Below, piece after piece: positions 1 through 11,011 of a stretch of DNA of 64,000 nucleotides. The translations under genes and the position numbers were made by a program. The notes under the pieces were generated by a model that saw nothing but the letters and a program-made list of their open reading frames with translations, made no database searches and was not told the DNA's origin. Source of the stretch: Plasmodium brasilianum (taxonomy: Eukaryota > Apicomplexa > Aconoidasida > Haemosporida > Plasmodiidae); contig NC_090123.1 of NCBI RefSeq assembly GCF_023973825.1, positions 1,285,501-1,349,500 of the forward strand. Reading direction: 5' to 3'. The stretch's first letter is position 1. Every line of letters starts with the position of its first letter.

Positions 1-728
1 ATAAAAAGGCACAACAATGCTATGAGGAAAAAAATAGAAACAAAATTAAAATAAAATTTTAAAAGAATCTTTGCATTAAAATTGAAGAGGGAGAAAAGAC
101 AAAATAAGGCTAAACTGAAAGGCGGAAAAATATTATAAATTTTTCGAATTGTTACAAGGACGTGTATGTGCACGTTTTACCAAAAAAATAAAAAAAAGAA
201 AAATGGAAAGAAAATAAAAAAATATGCAAAAGTGGATAAAAAGGGTATACTTATGGAATGGGCAAAATGGGTAATAGTTTGTTGTAAAGGAAGAATTTTA
301 CTATCTGACCCCTTCTCTTATGTTTTTATACTAAAGGGAAATTATTACAATTAAAAAAAAAAAAAAAAAAAAATATTGTACAGTACAATACATTACAACT
401 CAGTGCAGTACACATAAATGCGCTTAAGCAGGTGCAAAATATGCAAAAATACATGTGAATACTCGAAAAATCCATAAAATGTAGGTTTATATAAGTACTT
501 ATGTACGATAAGAGTAAAATGATCCATACTTTTTTATGTTTTATTTGATACATTTATGTGAGTTTTAACGATCGCCCATAATTTGGTGTCCTGACAATGA
601 GGAGGATATTAAACCAACACTTGAGCTGAACCTCTATTTTATTACATTTTATTATAAATCATTATATTCTGTTTCATTTTACCTGTTTTTATTTTACCTT
701 ATTTCATTTTCTCATTTTTTTTTACCAA
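1..728. other. A+T-rich window flank, no confident gene
   Basis: Low-complexity flank with a poly-A tract at about 352-373. On the minus strand a 75-codon open frame (326-553) begins with a hydrophobic, signal-like stretch. A GC-richer island at 560-640 is open on the minus strand behind a possible acceptor, ending in a stop near 561. These could be exons of a gene running leftwards, but no start or splice pair could be settled. Confidence 0.3.
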
Positions 729-884
729 ATGAACAGAACAATGAAATATAAAAAAGGAATAAAAGTTGTCCCTCCTAAGTGCTACTCCACTTACGTTCAT
801 GAAAAAAATAAAATTGTGTATTCATATTCATCATTTGTCTGCGCAAAATTTATATTTCCCATGGTGGTTTCCGTTTTAGGATAA
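729..884 (+). CDS. small protein of unknown function (51 aa)
   Basis: A short intact frame from ATG 729 (a second in-frame ATG lies four codons on) to TAA 882-884. It fills a GC-richer island between homopolymer-rich stretches. The product has a basic start (MNRTMKYKKGIKVVPPK), a central Tyr/Ser segment and a hydrophobic C-terminus (FIFPMVVSVLG) that could be a short membrane anchor. Codon use is mixed, as in real coding sequence here, and unlike the monotonous repeat-derived frames around it. No family is recognised. It could also be one exon of a longer gene. Confidence rests only on coding quality and the clear ATG. Confidence 0.45.
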   Translation: MNRTMKYKKGIKVVPPKCYSTYVHEKNKIVYSYSSFVCAKFIFPMVVSVLG

Positions 885-1407
885 AAATATTTTTTTTCTA
901 TTGTGCGTTAAAATCAATTAAATTAACAAGTACAGAAAAAATAAAAATAAAAATAAAAAAAGATAAAAATAAACATAAAAATGAACAAAATTAAAATGAA
1001 AATATACATAAAAATGAGCAAAAATAAACATGAAAATATACATAAAAATGAGCAAAAATAAACATGAAAATATACATAAAAATGAATAAAAATAAACATG
1101 AAATTACACATAAAAATAAATATAATGTATGCGTACACATTCACAATGAATATGTCTAAAGATGTTTCGTGGGGCGCATACACAAGATCACATACACATA
1201 TGTGATATGCATAGGTTTTAACAATATATGTTTCTTATAAATAAAATACATCTTTGTTTAAAAGAAAATAAAATTTCATTGAGGTATTTTTTTTCTTTTT
1301 TTTTGCTGTTATAAAAGCATATAAAGAACAAATAAAGGTAAAAGTTATCATCAGATAATTTTTTGTTCTATGTGCATTTTTTTTACAGTGTAATGGATAC
1401 ATGTACA

Positions 1408-1628
1408 TATATATATATATACACACGCATATATATACATATATATATATACACACGCACATATATACATATATATATATACACACGCATATATATACAT
1501 ATATATATATACACACGCACATATATACATATATATATATACACACGCACATATATACATATATATATATACACACGCACATATATACATATATATATAT
1601 ACACACGCACATATATACATATATATGC
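1408..1628. repeat. 30-bp minisatellite (AT run plus ACACACGC)
   Basis: About seven tandem copies of a 30-bp unit made of a (TA)n run followed by ACACACGCRTATATATACAT. Units differ mainly at one base (cac/cat). It is open in several frames on both strands, giving Tyr/Ile or Thr/His-rich shadow ORFs that are not genes. It lies just beyond the 3' end of the minus-strand gene at 1647-3399. Confidence 0.85.
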
Positions 1629-1646
1629 ACCTACATATGGGGCATT

Positions 1647-1995
1647 TTAACGAGGGTGCAAAACCTCACCAGTCAAGTCACTGTCATATAAGACAATTTC
1701 CTTCACTGCATTGGTTTCTGTTTTAATTTCAATTTTTGTTTTTCCTTTTGCTTCAATTTTTCTTGTTGTTTTTTTTTTAACGTTTCTTCTTTCTCAACAA
1801 TAGCTATAATATCGTCGATTTTTTCCCTCTTTTTTTTTTTCTTTGATTCATTATTTAACAAGAGCTTTAGTTTTTCATTCACGCCAATTACCTGCGGGGA
1901 GGGGGGGGAAAGATAATTAAAAAAAGAAGGTACATGTATGTAAAAGTTTACATATGTGCATGTTTACTGTAGGTATATACTATATGTACATAAAC

Positions 1996-2045
<50 letters not shown>

Positions 2046-3399
2046 TTGTGAGTGTACAAATTAATACGCTAGTATGTATACAAAATATGCAAGCCTTTTC
2101 GCCTGTAACATGAAGACAAACTGTCCATATTTACATGAGCAACAGAATGGAAATTTTCACTGCGTTGTGCATTATTCCTTTGCCCATTAGTTTGCACATT
2201 CGCTCATATATCGCTCATTTATTCGTTCATTTTTTTTTTTTCTTTTTTTTTTTTTTTCATTACACTACTGTTTTCTTTGTGTTTTTCACCCAGCTCGCTT
2301 TGCGTAACCACATTCAACGCATCGTTCGGCTTGCCTTCCCAATCATCTTCTCTCTTTAGCGAATCATTGATTTCATCTTTTATTTCCTTTTCCTTTTTCT
2401 CTTTCTTTTTTTTTTTTTTTTTTTTTAATTTATCTTGGTTTTCAACATCATGAGGGTTGTTTTCACCTGTACTGTTCAGGTGATTTTGATATATATTTTC
2501 CTTGCAATGTGCTCCCACTTGTGCTACAATATTTTTACCTTCAGCATCAACATCATTAACGCAATGAATATTGTTTACACTGTCAGAGAAATTCGGTGTG
2601 TCGTTTTTTGTAAATTCTAACAAAATACTCTCAAAAGTATTTTTTTCTCTTTCTTTTTTTGATTTTTTTTTTTTTTTTCTGCCTGCTTTTGTTTGCTTGC
2701 ACTATTCGCATTGATCGACTTGTTATTATTATTGCTCTTACTTGACTTATTATTACTGTTTATTTTACTACTGCTGTTCGCATTTATTCTATCATTATTC
2801 ATTTTATTGCTTTTTTCCTCATTTTCCCTATGTTCCTCGTCTTCCTCATCATCCTCATTTTCATCATCGTCCTCACTGCTATCTTGTACCTTTTTTTTTT
2901 TCTTCTTTCCCTTTTTTTTTTTTCCATTTCCATTTTTCCCTTCTGCTGAATTCTTATCTTGATTTTGTAGTTTGTCAACTTCATAAAAAAACTCGTCATA
3001 CTCATCTACCATGTCAGCCCATGAAGAGTATTTGCTTATCTGAAAAAATTTTCAAATAAATCGTCCTTTATATGCCACACAAGGGGGAAAAAAACACGCA
3101 CGCTTGGTATATACGTACGAGCACACAGATATGAGCACATGTACAACTAAATACACACATATATACATGCGCACATATACACACACGTACATACATGCGC
3201 AAATATACACACACGTACACACACACGTACATACACATGTGCATATATATGTTCTATTCGTTGTTACGTCAAAGGAGAAATTGCTCGCATTTTTTTTTTC
3301 ATTTTCCTTTTTTATTTGGTCTTCTTTCAGTTTCTTCGACTTCCTCTTTATCTTATCTTCTTGTCTTAATATGTGAAACATGTTATTCTTGGCACTCAT
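1647..3399 (-). CDS. three-exon Lys/Asp/Glu-rich protein, frame broken at poly-A tracts
   Basis: Unknown conserved-type Plasmodium protein. Exon 1 is 3399-3268 (ATG 3399, [16 protein letters not shown]) with donor GTAACA. Exon 2 starts at 3039 after a T-rich CAG and reads [20 protein letters not shown], then a Lys block, an acidic Glu/Asp block and an Asn/Ser block. Exon 3 starts at 1891 after a C-rich CAG. Introns 1 and 2 are both phase 0; donor 2 (GTAATG) is at 2263. The frame is lost in exon 2 inside an A16 tract (near 2660-2680), after which an open frame continues to 2264. In exon 3 it is lost again at A10 tracts near 1838 and 1770, so the stop could be 1703-1705 or 1647-1649. The spliced ends fit well, so I infer one gene with homopolymer length errors rather than a pseudogene. 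The product looks coiled and nucleolar-like; function unknown. Confidence 0.6.
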
Positions 3400-4005
3400 C
3401 TTTTCTGAGCACTTTATTAAATAGACTTATATATATATATATATATATATACGTTTGTGCGTATTTGCCTGCACATAAAAAAGAAGAAATGAAATAAAAA
3501 AAATAAAATAAAAAGATAGCAGCAACGATAATAATAGCAGTAACAATTACAACAGCGTCAGCAACAGTAACGACAATTCACGTGCAAGGAATGTTACGTG
3601 CGCCCACGCAAAAAAAAAAAAAAGAAAGAAAGAAAACAAAGAAAGTACTGAAAGTAAAAAATGAAAAGAATGATAAGAAAGAAAGAAACAAACAAAGAAA
3701 CAAAAAAACAAAAAGAACGATATAAAATAAAGAAAATATTCTCTATATTTTACATGTCAACATTTATGCAGATATATTGGTGCATATATACAAACACATA
3801 AACGCGCGAATCCATACATGCACACACATATACATATTGTCCGTGTGTAGGTGCCTATACAGTTCGGCGACATTCGCTCATTTTATCGTATACAAAAACA
3901 CATATTGTCATACCTTTGTTCGTAAAATTAGCTGTTCATAGCTGTACATAAAAAAAAAAGAAAAGAAAAGAATACTATCTAACATTAAGGGTGAAAAAAA
4001 GAAAA
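3400..4005. other. spacer and putative 5' region of the 1.6-3.4 kb gene
   Basis: Holds a (TA)n tract at 3428-3451, a purine-rich stretch of AAAGAAAG/AAAC motifs (3615-3740) and CA/TA-rich sequence. No convincing coding frame on either strand. Confidence 0.5.
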
Positions 4006-4206
4006 ATGCATTTTTTACTTTTTGCCTTTATGTTGGCTCTAATTGAAAGAATGAGCTTGAAAATGTATTATGGTACAAGGAACACTCCCATACGGTTTGG
4101 AACGTATAACATGCGTAAGTGCGTACCTAAGTACGTACGTGCTTGTATATGCATATATGTATATACATATGTACAATGCGCAGCTGGATTAAACGAAAAT
4201 GAATAG
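4006..4206 (+). CDS. possible small secreted/membrane protein, two exons
   Basis: ATG 4006 opens a hydrophobic leader (MHFLLFAFMLALIERM) followed by a polar segment containing YYGTRNTPIRFGTYN. A perfect donor (C|GTAAGT) at 4115 and an acceptor (GCGCAG) at 4183 would remove a 69-nt TA-rich intron and join in phase to a short exon ending at TAG 4204-4206, giving 43 aa. Without splicing the frame also stays open to the same stop (66 codons), so either form is possible. The N-terminus looks like a signal peptide. The minus strand of the same island is partly open as well (see the block at 4280-4408), so strand is not certain. No family recognised. Confidence 0.35.
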   Translation: MHFLLFAFMLALIERMSLKMYYGTRNTPIRFGTYNMRKCVPKYVRACICIYVYTYVQCAAGLNENE

Positions 4207-4279
4207 ATATATGTACTACTAAATCAAGGATACGTATATAGCTACATATTTCTGTACATTTCTACTATCTGCTAAACAT

Positions 4280-4408
4280 ATGAGTTTTACCTTTGTAATC
4301 CAAAGGAGAGCAATAGCTCTAGATGTTCTTGGATGCTTCTTAATTTTTATAAAACTTTTTTTTATTTTTTATGTTAATGTTATTAACGTAAAAGCTGAAC
4401 AGAGGTAA
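4280..4408. other. coding-like island, strand unresolved
   Basis: On the plus strand a 42-codon frame runs from ATG 4280 to TAA 4408, with one hydrophobic segment. On the minus strand a 48-nt exon (4338-4291) is framed by TTAAG and a GTAAAA donor and encodes HPRTSRAIALLWITK. That resembles the Ser-Arg-x-LLW-[IL]-x-[KR] core of glycolipid-transfer-protein domains. The resemblance is weak and no full domain could be assembled from neighbouring exons. One of the two strands is probably real. Confidence 0.3.
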
Positions 4409-4993
4409 TAAAATAAAAGAACTATTGTAACGTGAACGCCGAATAAGTTCCTTATAAAATTGTCATATATATATATGTATATACATACATAAATGTAAAT
4501 AGAAAAAAGGAGGTTATTATAATAATACCCCTGTATTTTAAATTATGCAGTAATGTACTACTAATACTGCTACTACTACTATCATTACTGCTATTACTAC
4601 TACTACATCAGCGTAGCTAATTATACGTACTTATGTATAACCGTACATTAAATTTTCACTAACCCTTTACTTAATAAATTACGAGGAAACCTCGGGCTCT
4701 TTTCGTTACTTGGTGCAAAAATAATAAAGGAGGGAAGAAAAAAAAAAAAAAAAAAAAAAATGGTAAGAACGGAAGAGACGATATGAGATAAATTGGTTTA
4801 TGAACATGGTAAGGTATTATATACAAAATATGGTAAATGTAATAAGTGAAAAAATTTACTAAAATAAAATATTATCTTTAACTCGTAGTAGCAAATTGCC
4901 CAGTTACATATATTAACATATATACGCATATAAGTGTATATATCGAGCACATACACATATACATTTGCATATCTATATATATGTTCATACATA

Positions 4994-5035
<42 letters not shown>

Positions 5036-6078
5036 CATACATGTGAACAAACATATATTTGTTCATACATGTGCATATACATATATTTGTTCATACATGC
5101 GCATATACATATATATGTTCATACATGCGTATAATCAGCTTTGCTGCTGATGGGAAGAACATTTTGCACATGAACGAGTTTGCGTCGTTCTATTTTTGCA
5201 GAGTCTATTTTCAGCGTAATAATTTAATTTTATGTGAACTAATAAAGATGCATAAAACAAATTATAGCACAGTTTTTTAAATAACGGCGCTCTCATTTTA
5301 AAAAAGAACTTTAGAAAAAATTAAAATAATAAAAAATAAAAGTACGCAAACTGCTATTTTACCTTAATTTTTTTTTTTTATTTTTATTTTGCACCAGAAA
5401 AAGGAAAAACGCAGTGCATTTATTAAGTGCTTAAGATAATTTTTACCTGTTTTTCCGATTTTAGCTGTATTTCATTTTTACAAAGTATTGCTCTTTTTTT
5501 GAAAAGAAGCAAATAAGAGAATGTATTTCATTGTTCATATATACTTATCGTCACACCAGTACGTACTCGTATGCGCATCCCAATACTCATATTCCTGTCC
5601 TAAGAACAAATGACAAACACAGAAGTGCAGCTCACATATGTTTAAACGAAAAAAAAAAAAAAAAAATGTTACAAGTTGATTTGCTTTCCTCTAAATGGAT
5701 AAAAGACACACATGCAATTTTAATATAGATATTTTTTAATTTTATAAAAAAAAAAAATAAAATAAATAAAAATGAATTCGAACAAAGTCCTTTGCTCCAT
5801 TTTACACGTTAAAACGAGTTATCACTTTATATATTTTTGTTTTTATTTATTTTTTTTTTTTTTGTCAGCTTTTATATAAAACAGTCTAATTTGTTACGCA
5901 GAATTTTACTATCACAATTTGCTGTTTTTTATTTCTGCCCTCTTTTTTGTATTTTATTTTTTTTCATTCTATTATACTGCATTATACTCTGTTTTTCTTT
6001 ATTTTATTTTTTTTCCTTCAATTATTTTATTTTTGTGGCTTTCGCCCCGTCACCCGGTTTTACGCCTGTCCTGCAAAT
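4409..6078. other. long spacer with TA-rich minisatellite
   Basis: Includes a small perfect hairpin (CGAGG-AAA-CCTCG, about 4681-4693), a poly-A tract at 4738-4760, and at 4980-5130 an imperfect repeat of about 26 bp (TTCATACATGYGCATATACATATATKTG). A GC-richer island at 5135-5230 is open on both strands without clear splice signals. The T-rich tract at 5830-6060 is the putative promoter/5' UTR of the next plus-strand gene. Confidence 0.45.
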
Positions 6079-7517
6079 ATGAATGCTCAAATGTTGAAAG
6101 AAAACGAAATCAATGATATGATTTTAAATTTAATAGACAAGAAAAAAGAAGTTTTACCTAAGAGAAAAAAAATTAAAAAAAATGCAAAAAAGGAAAACTT
6201 TGATAAAAACCAAATGAAAAGGTTAATCAGAAAAAAAAAAAAAAAAAAAAAAAGTGAAGAAAAAAACAACGAACAAATTGCAAAATTACAAGGAGTGATA
6301 TTACATGTTCATATAAATTTTGTTCATTTTACTTTCACATTTCTTCTCCCTTTTTGCTTTTCCCTTTTTTGTCAATTTGGTACTTTCCCTTTTTCAGTAA
6401 TGTAGACGCTTTTTTCAAAGAGCAAGAGCAAATATACAAAAGTGAAGAGACGAATACAATGGAATACATAATTAACGAGGCAAAGGATAAGGAAAAAGAA
6501 GTAAGCTGTTTTGTTACTTTGTAAAAAGGTGCACTCAGTTCTTTAAATAAGCATCACTTATATAATTTTTCATCATCTTCACATTACATTTTACTATATT
6601 GTACTGTATTATATTTCACTATATAATATTCACTATATTATATTTCACTATATAATATTTCACCACATTATATTTCACTATATTTTATTTTAATTTTTTT
6701 TTTTTTTTTCCCCCTTTCTCTTTACTTCAAACAAGCTAAATGACTATTATACGTATTGCCAAAACTTTAAAAAGGATTATAACAACAATTTCAATGATGT
6801 TATTAAGCATTCGGAGGTTAGATTCTTTTTATCATTGCTATGATGTGCCTAGTAGCTGAAGTAGATGCTGCTCTTTATCTTTTTGCTTGTTCCTACCACT
6901 TTGCAGGAAATTAAGAAAGAGCTTAAAGACCTGCACATTGAGTATATAGATAACAAAATACTCCTGGGTAAAAAAAAAATAAAAAAATAAAAAAAAAAAA
7001 TAAAATAAAATAAAAAAAAAAAAAAAAAAAATAAAAAAAAAAAAAAATAAAAAAATAAAAATATAAAAATATAAAAATATAAAATAAAAAAAATAAAAAA
7101 ATAAAAAAATAAATATATAAAATAAAATATAAAATAAAATAAAAAATAAAAAAATAAACTTCTAGTCATACACTCACAATATTTTAATTTGTTTATGAGG
7201 CAAAAGTGTACATACGCCCAGAAAATGCCATCAATTATTTGCCTTGACCCTCTAAAAGTGTATAAGCGTCCACGTATATACGCATATGTATACACATAAA
7301 TATAAATATAAATGTATATATGTGTATATGTGTATATATATATGCCACGGGCGTACTCTTTTTTTTCTTAGAGAATAAAAGGAAAATGGAGTTGGATGGC
7401 ATGTTCAATTTTTACAAAGAGAAACTACTAGACATTAAAAGGCAGTGGGATAATAAAACCTTTTGCGACGAAAATTTAAAAAATATAGTTTATGATATAT
7501 TAAGCGTAATAAATTGA
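6079..7517 (+). CDS. five-exon coiled, Lys-rich protein of unknown function
   Basis: Exons: 6079-6294, 6398-6500, 6736-6816, 6907-6967, 7372-7517. ATG 6079 follows an in-frame T-rich leader. Exons 2-5 join in phase with GT-AG borders (GTAAGC, GTTAGA, GTAAAA donors; T-rich AG acceptors) and give a hydrophilic, probably helical protein (EQEQIYKSEETN; CQNFKKDYNNNFNDVIKHSE; EIKKELKDLHIEYIDN) ending LKNIVYDILSVIN. Exon 1 ends in a donor GTGATA whose phase (0) does not match exon 2, which needs two bases before its first T. A frame slip in the long poly-A tract at 6231-6253 of exon 1 would restore the phase. The total is about 200 aa. No family recognised; coiled-coil character is an inference from composition. 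Confidence 0.6.
6962..7156. repeat. A/T-only (AnT)n low-complexity tract inside intron 4
   Basis: Nearly 200 bases built only of A and T, mostly runs of A broken by single T. It lies within the last intron of the gene at 6079-7517 and explains the Phe/Tyr-rich shadow frame on the other strand. Confidence 0.9.
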
Positions 7518-8437
7518 GCATTCATAATTTGTGTAAATACCCTTGTTCAAGGGTCTTTGTTTTTATGGACCATTTTTGACATATTTTCGTGCCCTTCTTT
7601 CCTCTCTTGTATAATTTCGTAAAAACTATAAAGCAATTACTTATTTATGTACATGTAAATATTTCTAAAATGCATACATGTGTATACATACAATGGCGCA
7701 TTTGTTTTGTTCCAAATTTTTTATTTGCACACACCAATTTAAAATATTGATAGATGTGTAATAAATAATTAAGAGAAAAAAAGAATACAAAATTTCTTAG
7801 TCAAATATTCATATATAATTTTTTTTTGTGCTATTTAATAAGGTACTTTAATGAAAGGTACTTTCCTTTACTTTTACGAGCCATATTCATATGCAAAACG
7901 AAACACAAATTTATCAGCGTTTAATGTGCACATATTAAAAAGGAAATATTCTTCAAAAATGGAACTGTAGAGATGTGCATACGTGTATAGCTCACTAATT
8001 TGGCCATATCCCCAACGTGGTAAATAAACAAACAAATGAATAAATGGTTGAATGAATGAATAAATGGTTGAATGAATGAATAAATGGTTGAATGAATGCA
8101 TAAATGGTTAAATAAATGCATAAATGGTTGAATGAATGCATAAATGGTTGAATGAATGAATAAATGGTTGAATGAACGAATAAATGGTTGAATGAACGAA
8201 TAAATGGTTGCATAAACAAACAAATATATAAACACATATGTTAATACATAAATGAGTGAATAAACGAACAATTATATGAACACATACGTAAATACAATAA
8301 ATAAATGAATAAAAGGGAAATACGTAACCTCCACGCTCTAACAATAGAGGTGATGAAATATGCACATGAGAAGGTCTACACAAAAAAAAAAGAATATATA
8401 CATATATGTATGTGTGTGTGCACGAATTTACACCACA
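7518..8437. other. convergent 3' spacer with palindrome and minisatellite
   Basis: Between the 3' ends of a plus and a minus gene. A perfect palindrome (ACCCTTG-TT-CAAGGGT, 7539-7554) sits 22 bp after the plus-gene stop. From about 8035 to 8220 there are about nine copies of a 20-bp unit (GAATGAATAAATGGTTGAAT with variants), followed by looser related sequence to 8310. The Phe/Ile/Ser-rich frames over the repeat are shadows. Confidence 0.7.
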
Positions 8438-10069
8438 TCAATCATCTTCCCCATCATCGTACATTTTTTTCCTGGGCTTGTTAAACAGCTGAAGAAAAAG
8501 AACATATTGCCCATTTGAAACAAATCGTAGTATTAACTTAAATTTTAACTGAGTTTTTTCCATATATTTTTCCTGCGAAAAAACATACGCATTTAAAATA
8601 TCTGATTTCATAAGGAGCTTTTCAAATTTTGATATTGTTTTTTTATCTTTATTTAAAATATTTGTAATTAAAATACAATTCTCCGTTATATTATTTAATT
8701 TAAGAAAATTTATCGAACAAAATTTTACGTTTTTTGACAAAAACATATTATGACTTAAATTTGAGTCAATTTTATGGTGAAATATTTCATTCATCTCCTT
8801 TGTGCTAATAGCATTAAACTTATAGGAAAAATTATTAATTCTCTTAAAATTTTTACCCTCCCCGTTGATTAATTTATCGCACTCATAAAATTCACCAGAC
8901 CTTTCTTCACTTTCACCTGACTTCTCCCCATTTTTACCTGAGCTTCCCGTGTGTGCAACTGACTTTTTCGCATATTCACCTGAACGTTCATAATTTTCGC
9001 TTGACGAAATGGATACAAAACTACTTGCATTCTCATTAACATCGAGTGGCATAGTTTCGAAAAATCTTTTCAAATTCTCCTTTGCCTGATTTACTTGATC
9101 TATATTTTCATCAATACCTAAGAAATACACATCGTTTAAATGTTCATTTTGGCCGATATATACTTCATTTAACACATTATAAAAAATTGAAGGAGAGTGG
9201 ATGGGAAAGGTTAAAATAGGATAATTAATACTAGGTGAACCTCTCGGAATGGACCACAAAATACTTAGTATTTCGAGTAACACCGTTCCATCATTACAAA
9301 AGGGGTCAATAATATATAATTTTTTTTTTGGATTTATATATTTGAAAATATTTATTTTAAAAATAGCTGATGCAACTATGGTACTTTTTAAGGAATGTTG
9401 ATTTTTATATGCTACAAATATACGCTTGTTCAAATCATTACTTATATTTATATTCATTTTCAATTCATTATATTTAAATAATACGTTTATTTTTAATGGT
9501 TGTAATTTTGATGGATCTACCTTTTTCTTTTTTAAAAATATATTTTGATCTCCATTTTTTTCTATATATAACTGTTGTTGTCTTTTAATTACATTCAAAA
9601 TAATATTTTTTAACATGCACGTATGGTATAAGCGAGATTTTATACTCCTTATATTTATTTGCGGTTCAACAAAAACATTGCTAAATGGAATGAACGCACA
9701 CCAATTTACATTTTTAATATCATTTATAAAATTATTTTCATAAGCACAATAGGAGTTGTGTATTTCCAGTCGAATTTGTTCAACCGTTCGACTATTTATA
9801 AGTAATTTGTACAAATACTGCAAATTAGATTCAATTTCCACATTGTTCTCACTAAAAATGTGAACGTATTTTTCATCGTAAATCCGTTCTAGCGATAATA
9901 TGTTATCATATTTGTATGGAACGACACAACAATATTTATACACTTTCTCCTCATTATAATTTAACAAGCTCTTAATACCACTGTGAAACCTTTTCCAGTT
10001 TTTTATAATTTTTGTGTTCATAAATATTTTATTTAAATTGTACTTCATGAGCATTTTACATTTTGCCAT
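8438..10069 (-). CDS. THUMP/UPF0020-type RNA methyltransferase-like protein, degenerate active site
   Basis: A 543-aa single-exon protein with ATG at 10069. The layout fits the THUMP plus Rossmann methyltransferase family (RlmL/Trm14 type, guanine-N2 methylation of rRNA or tRNA). A divergent N-terminal half (about residues 40-230) precedes a stretch typical of the family (NINISNDLNKRIFVAYKNQH) and the SAM-binding motif IIDPFCNDGTVLLE near residue 255, followed by an acidic strand-end motif (FLGIDENIDQVNQAKENL). Two key points are abnormal. Motif I reads CNDGT instead of C-G-S-G-T. The catalytic (N/D)PP(Y/F) motif expected near residue 466 reads ITNILNKDKK. A Ser/Glu/Lys-rich insert (about residues 345-390) separates the motifs. 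The basic N-terminus could be an organelle targeting signal, but this is not proven. It may bind RNA without methylating it. Confidence 0.7.
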   Translation of the reverse strand: MAKCKMLMKYNLNKIFMNTKIIKNWKRFHSGIKSLLNYNEEKVYKYCCVVPYKYDNILSLERIYDEKYVHIFSENNVEIESNLQYLYKLLINSRTVEQIRLEIHNSYCAYENNFINDIKNVNWCAFIPFSNVFVEPQINIRSIKSRLYHTCMLKNIILNVIKRQQQLYIEKNGDQNIFLKKKKVDPSKLQPLKINVLFKYNELKMNINISNDLNKRIFVAYKNQHSLKSTIVASAIFKINIFKYINPKKKLYIIDPFCNDGTVLLEILSILWSIPRGSPSINYPILTFPIHSPSIFYNVLNEVYIGQNEHLNDVYFLGIDENIDQVNQAKENLKRFFETMPLDVNENASSFVSISSSENYERSGEYAKKSVAHTGSSGKNGEKSGESEERSGEFYECDKLINGEGKNFKRINNFSYKFNAISTKEMNEIFHHKIDSNLSHNMFLSKNVKFCSINFLKLNNITENCILITNILNKDKKTISKFEKLLMKSDILNAYVFSQEKYMEKTQLKFKLILRFVSNGQYVLFLQLFNKPRKKMYDDGEDD

Positions 10070-11011
10070 AATTCTGCTACGTAATTTCCTTTTTTTTTTT
10101 TTTTTTTCTATAAAAAAAATTATTAACAGTTCATGTAAAACGAATGAAAAAAAAAATAAAATGAATTAAAATACATGCATACATATATATATGTATATAT
10201 ATAACATGTTTTTATTTAAGAATATATGGTTCTTTTCACTACATATCAGGACGAATTGGTGCATAAGATATACGCACTTTTGCATTATGATATTCAGCTT
10301 TGCTTAAATTTTTAGCTGATAATCGAATGTTCGTTTTACCGTTTTTGCACTATTTATAGAGCCAACAATATGTACACCGATAATCATAAATAAGGGTACA
10401 TAAGTGTGTATATGTGCAAGTATATATATGTGTAAGTATGTATATGTTTGTATGTATATACGCAATACGTATATATACGCACGCGAGCATACAGAAGCGT
10501 ATGTGTATTCGTGTAATTTTTTTTTTTTTTTTTGAGCTAGCGAAATTTCCAAAAAATAAAGCTTTATTCTACAGAGACTTTCAATTTGAAAAAAAAAAAA
10601 AAAAAAAAAAAGGTGAAAAAGGGAAATGAGGTAAAAAAGTAAGAAGAGTAAAAAAGAAAGAAGAGTAAAAAAGTAAGAAGAGTAAAAAAGAAAGAAGAGT
10701 AAAAAAGTAAGAAGAGTAAAAAAGAAAGAAACGTAAAAATCTACACAAATGAAAAAAAAACAGAAAAATGTAAATATCTACTGGATTTAATAATTGATGA
10801 GGTTGCAGGAAAATAGTTCACATGTTTTACGTAACGATGTTAACATAACTTTGTTCAACTCAAGTGCAAGGGACATTTCTGTCTCCATTATGTGTTAAAG
10901 AAAAAAAAAAAAATATATTGCTTTGCTTCTTTAAATTCGTACATATAGATATCAATATACAAACGTATATACATACATGTATATATATGGACAAATAATG
11001 CCACGTGCGTG
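10070..11011. promoter_or_regulatory. divergent intergenic region, putative promoters
   Basis: Head-to-head spacer between the methyltransferase-like gene (-) and the RAD9-like gene (+), so it probably carries both promoters. It holds T/A tracts next to each start (10090-10107, 10896-10910), (TA)n-rich sequence at 10180-10205 and 10400-10460, a long poly-A at 10590-10611, and at 10625-10735 a tandem repeat of about 34 bp (AAGAAGAGTAAAAAAG units). No coding frame is convincing. Promoter function is inferred from position only. Confidence 0.45.

Noticed and set aside
545..640. C/D snoRNA-like boxes (AATGAGGA ... CTGA)
   Set aside because: Box C is imperfect, there is no terminal stem, and the spacing is too short for a guide.
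1235..1691. Several Tyr/Ile/His-rich ORFs on both strands
   Set aside because: All translate the 30-bp TA/CA minisatellite; no complex sequence, no start context.
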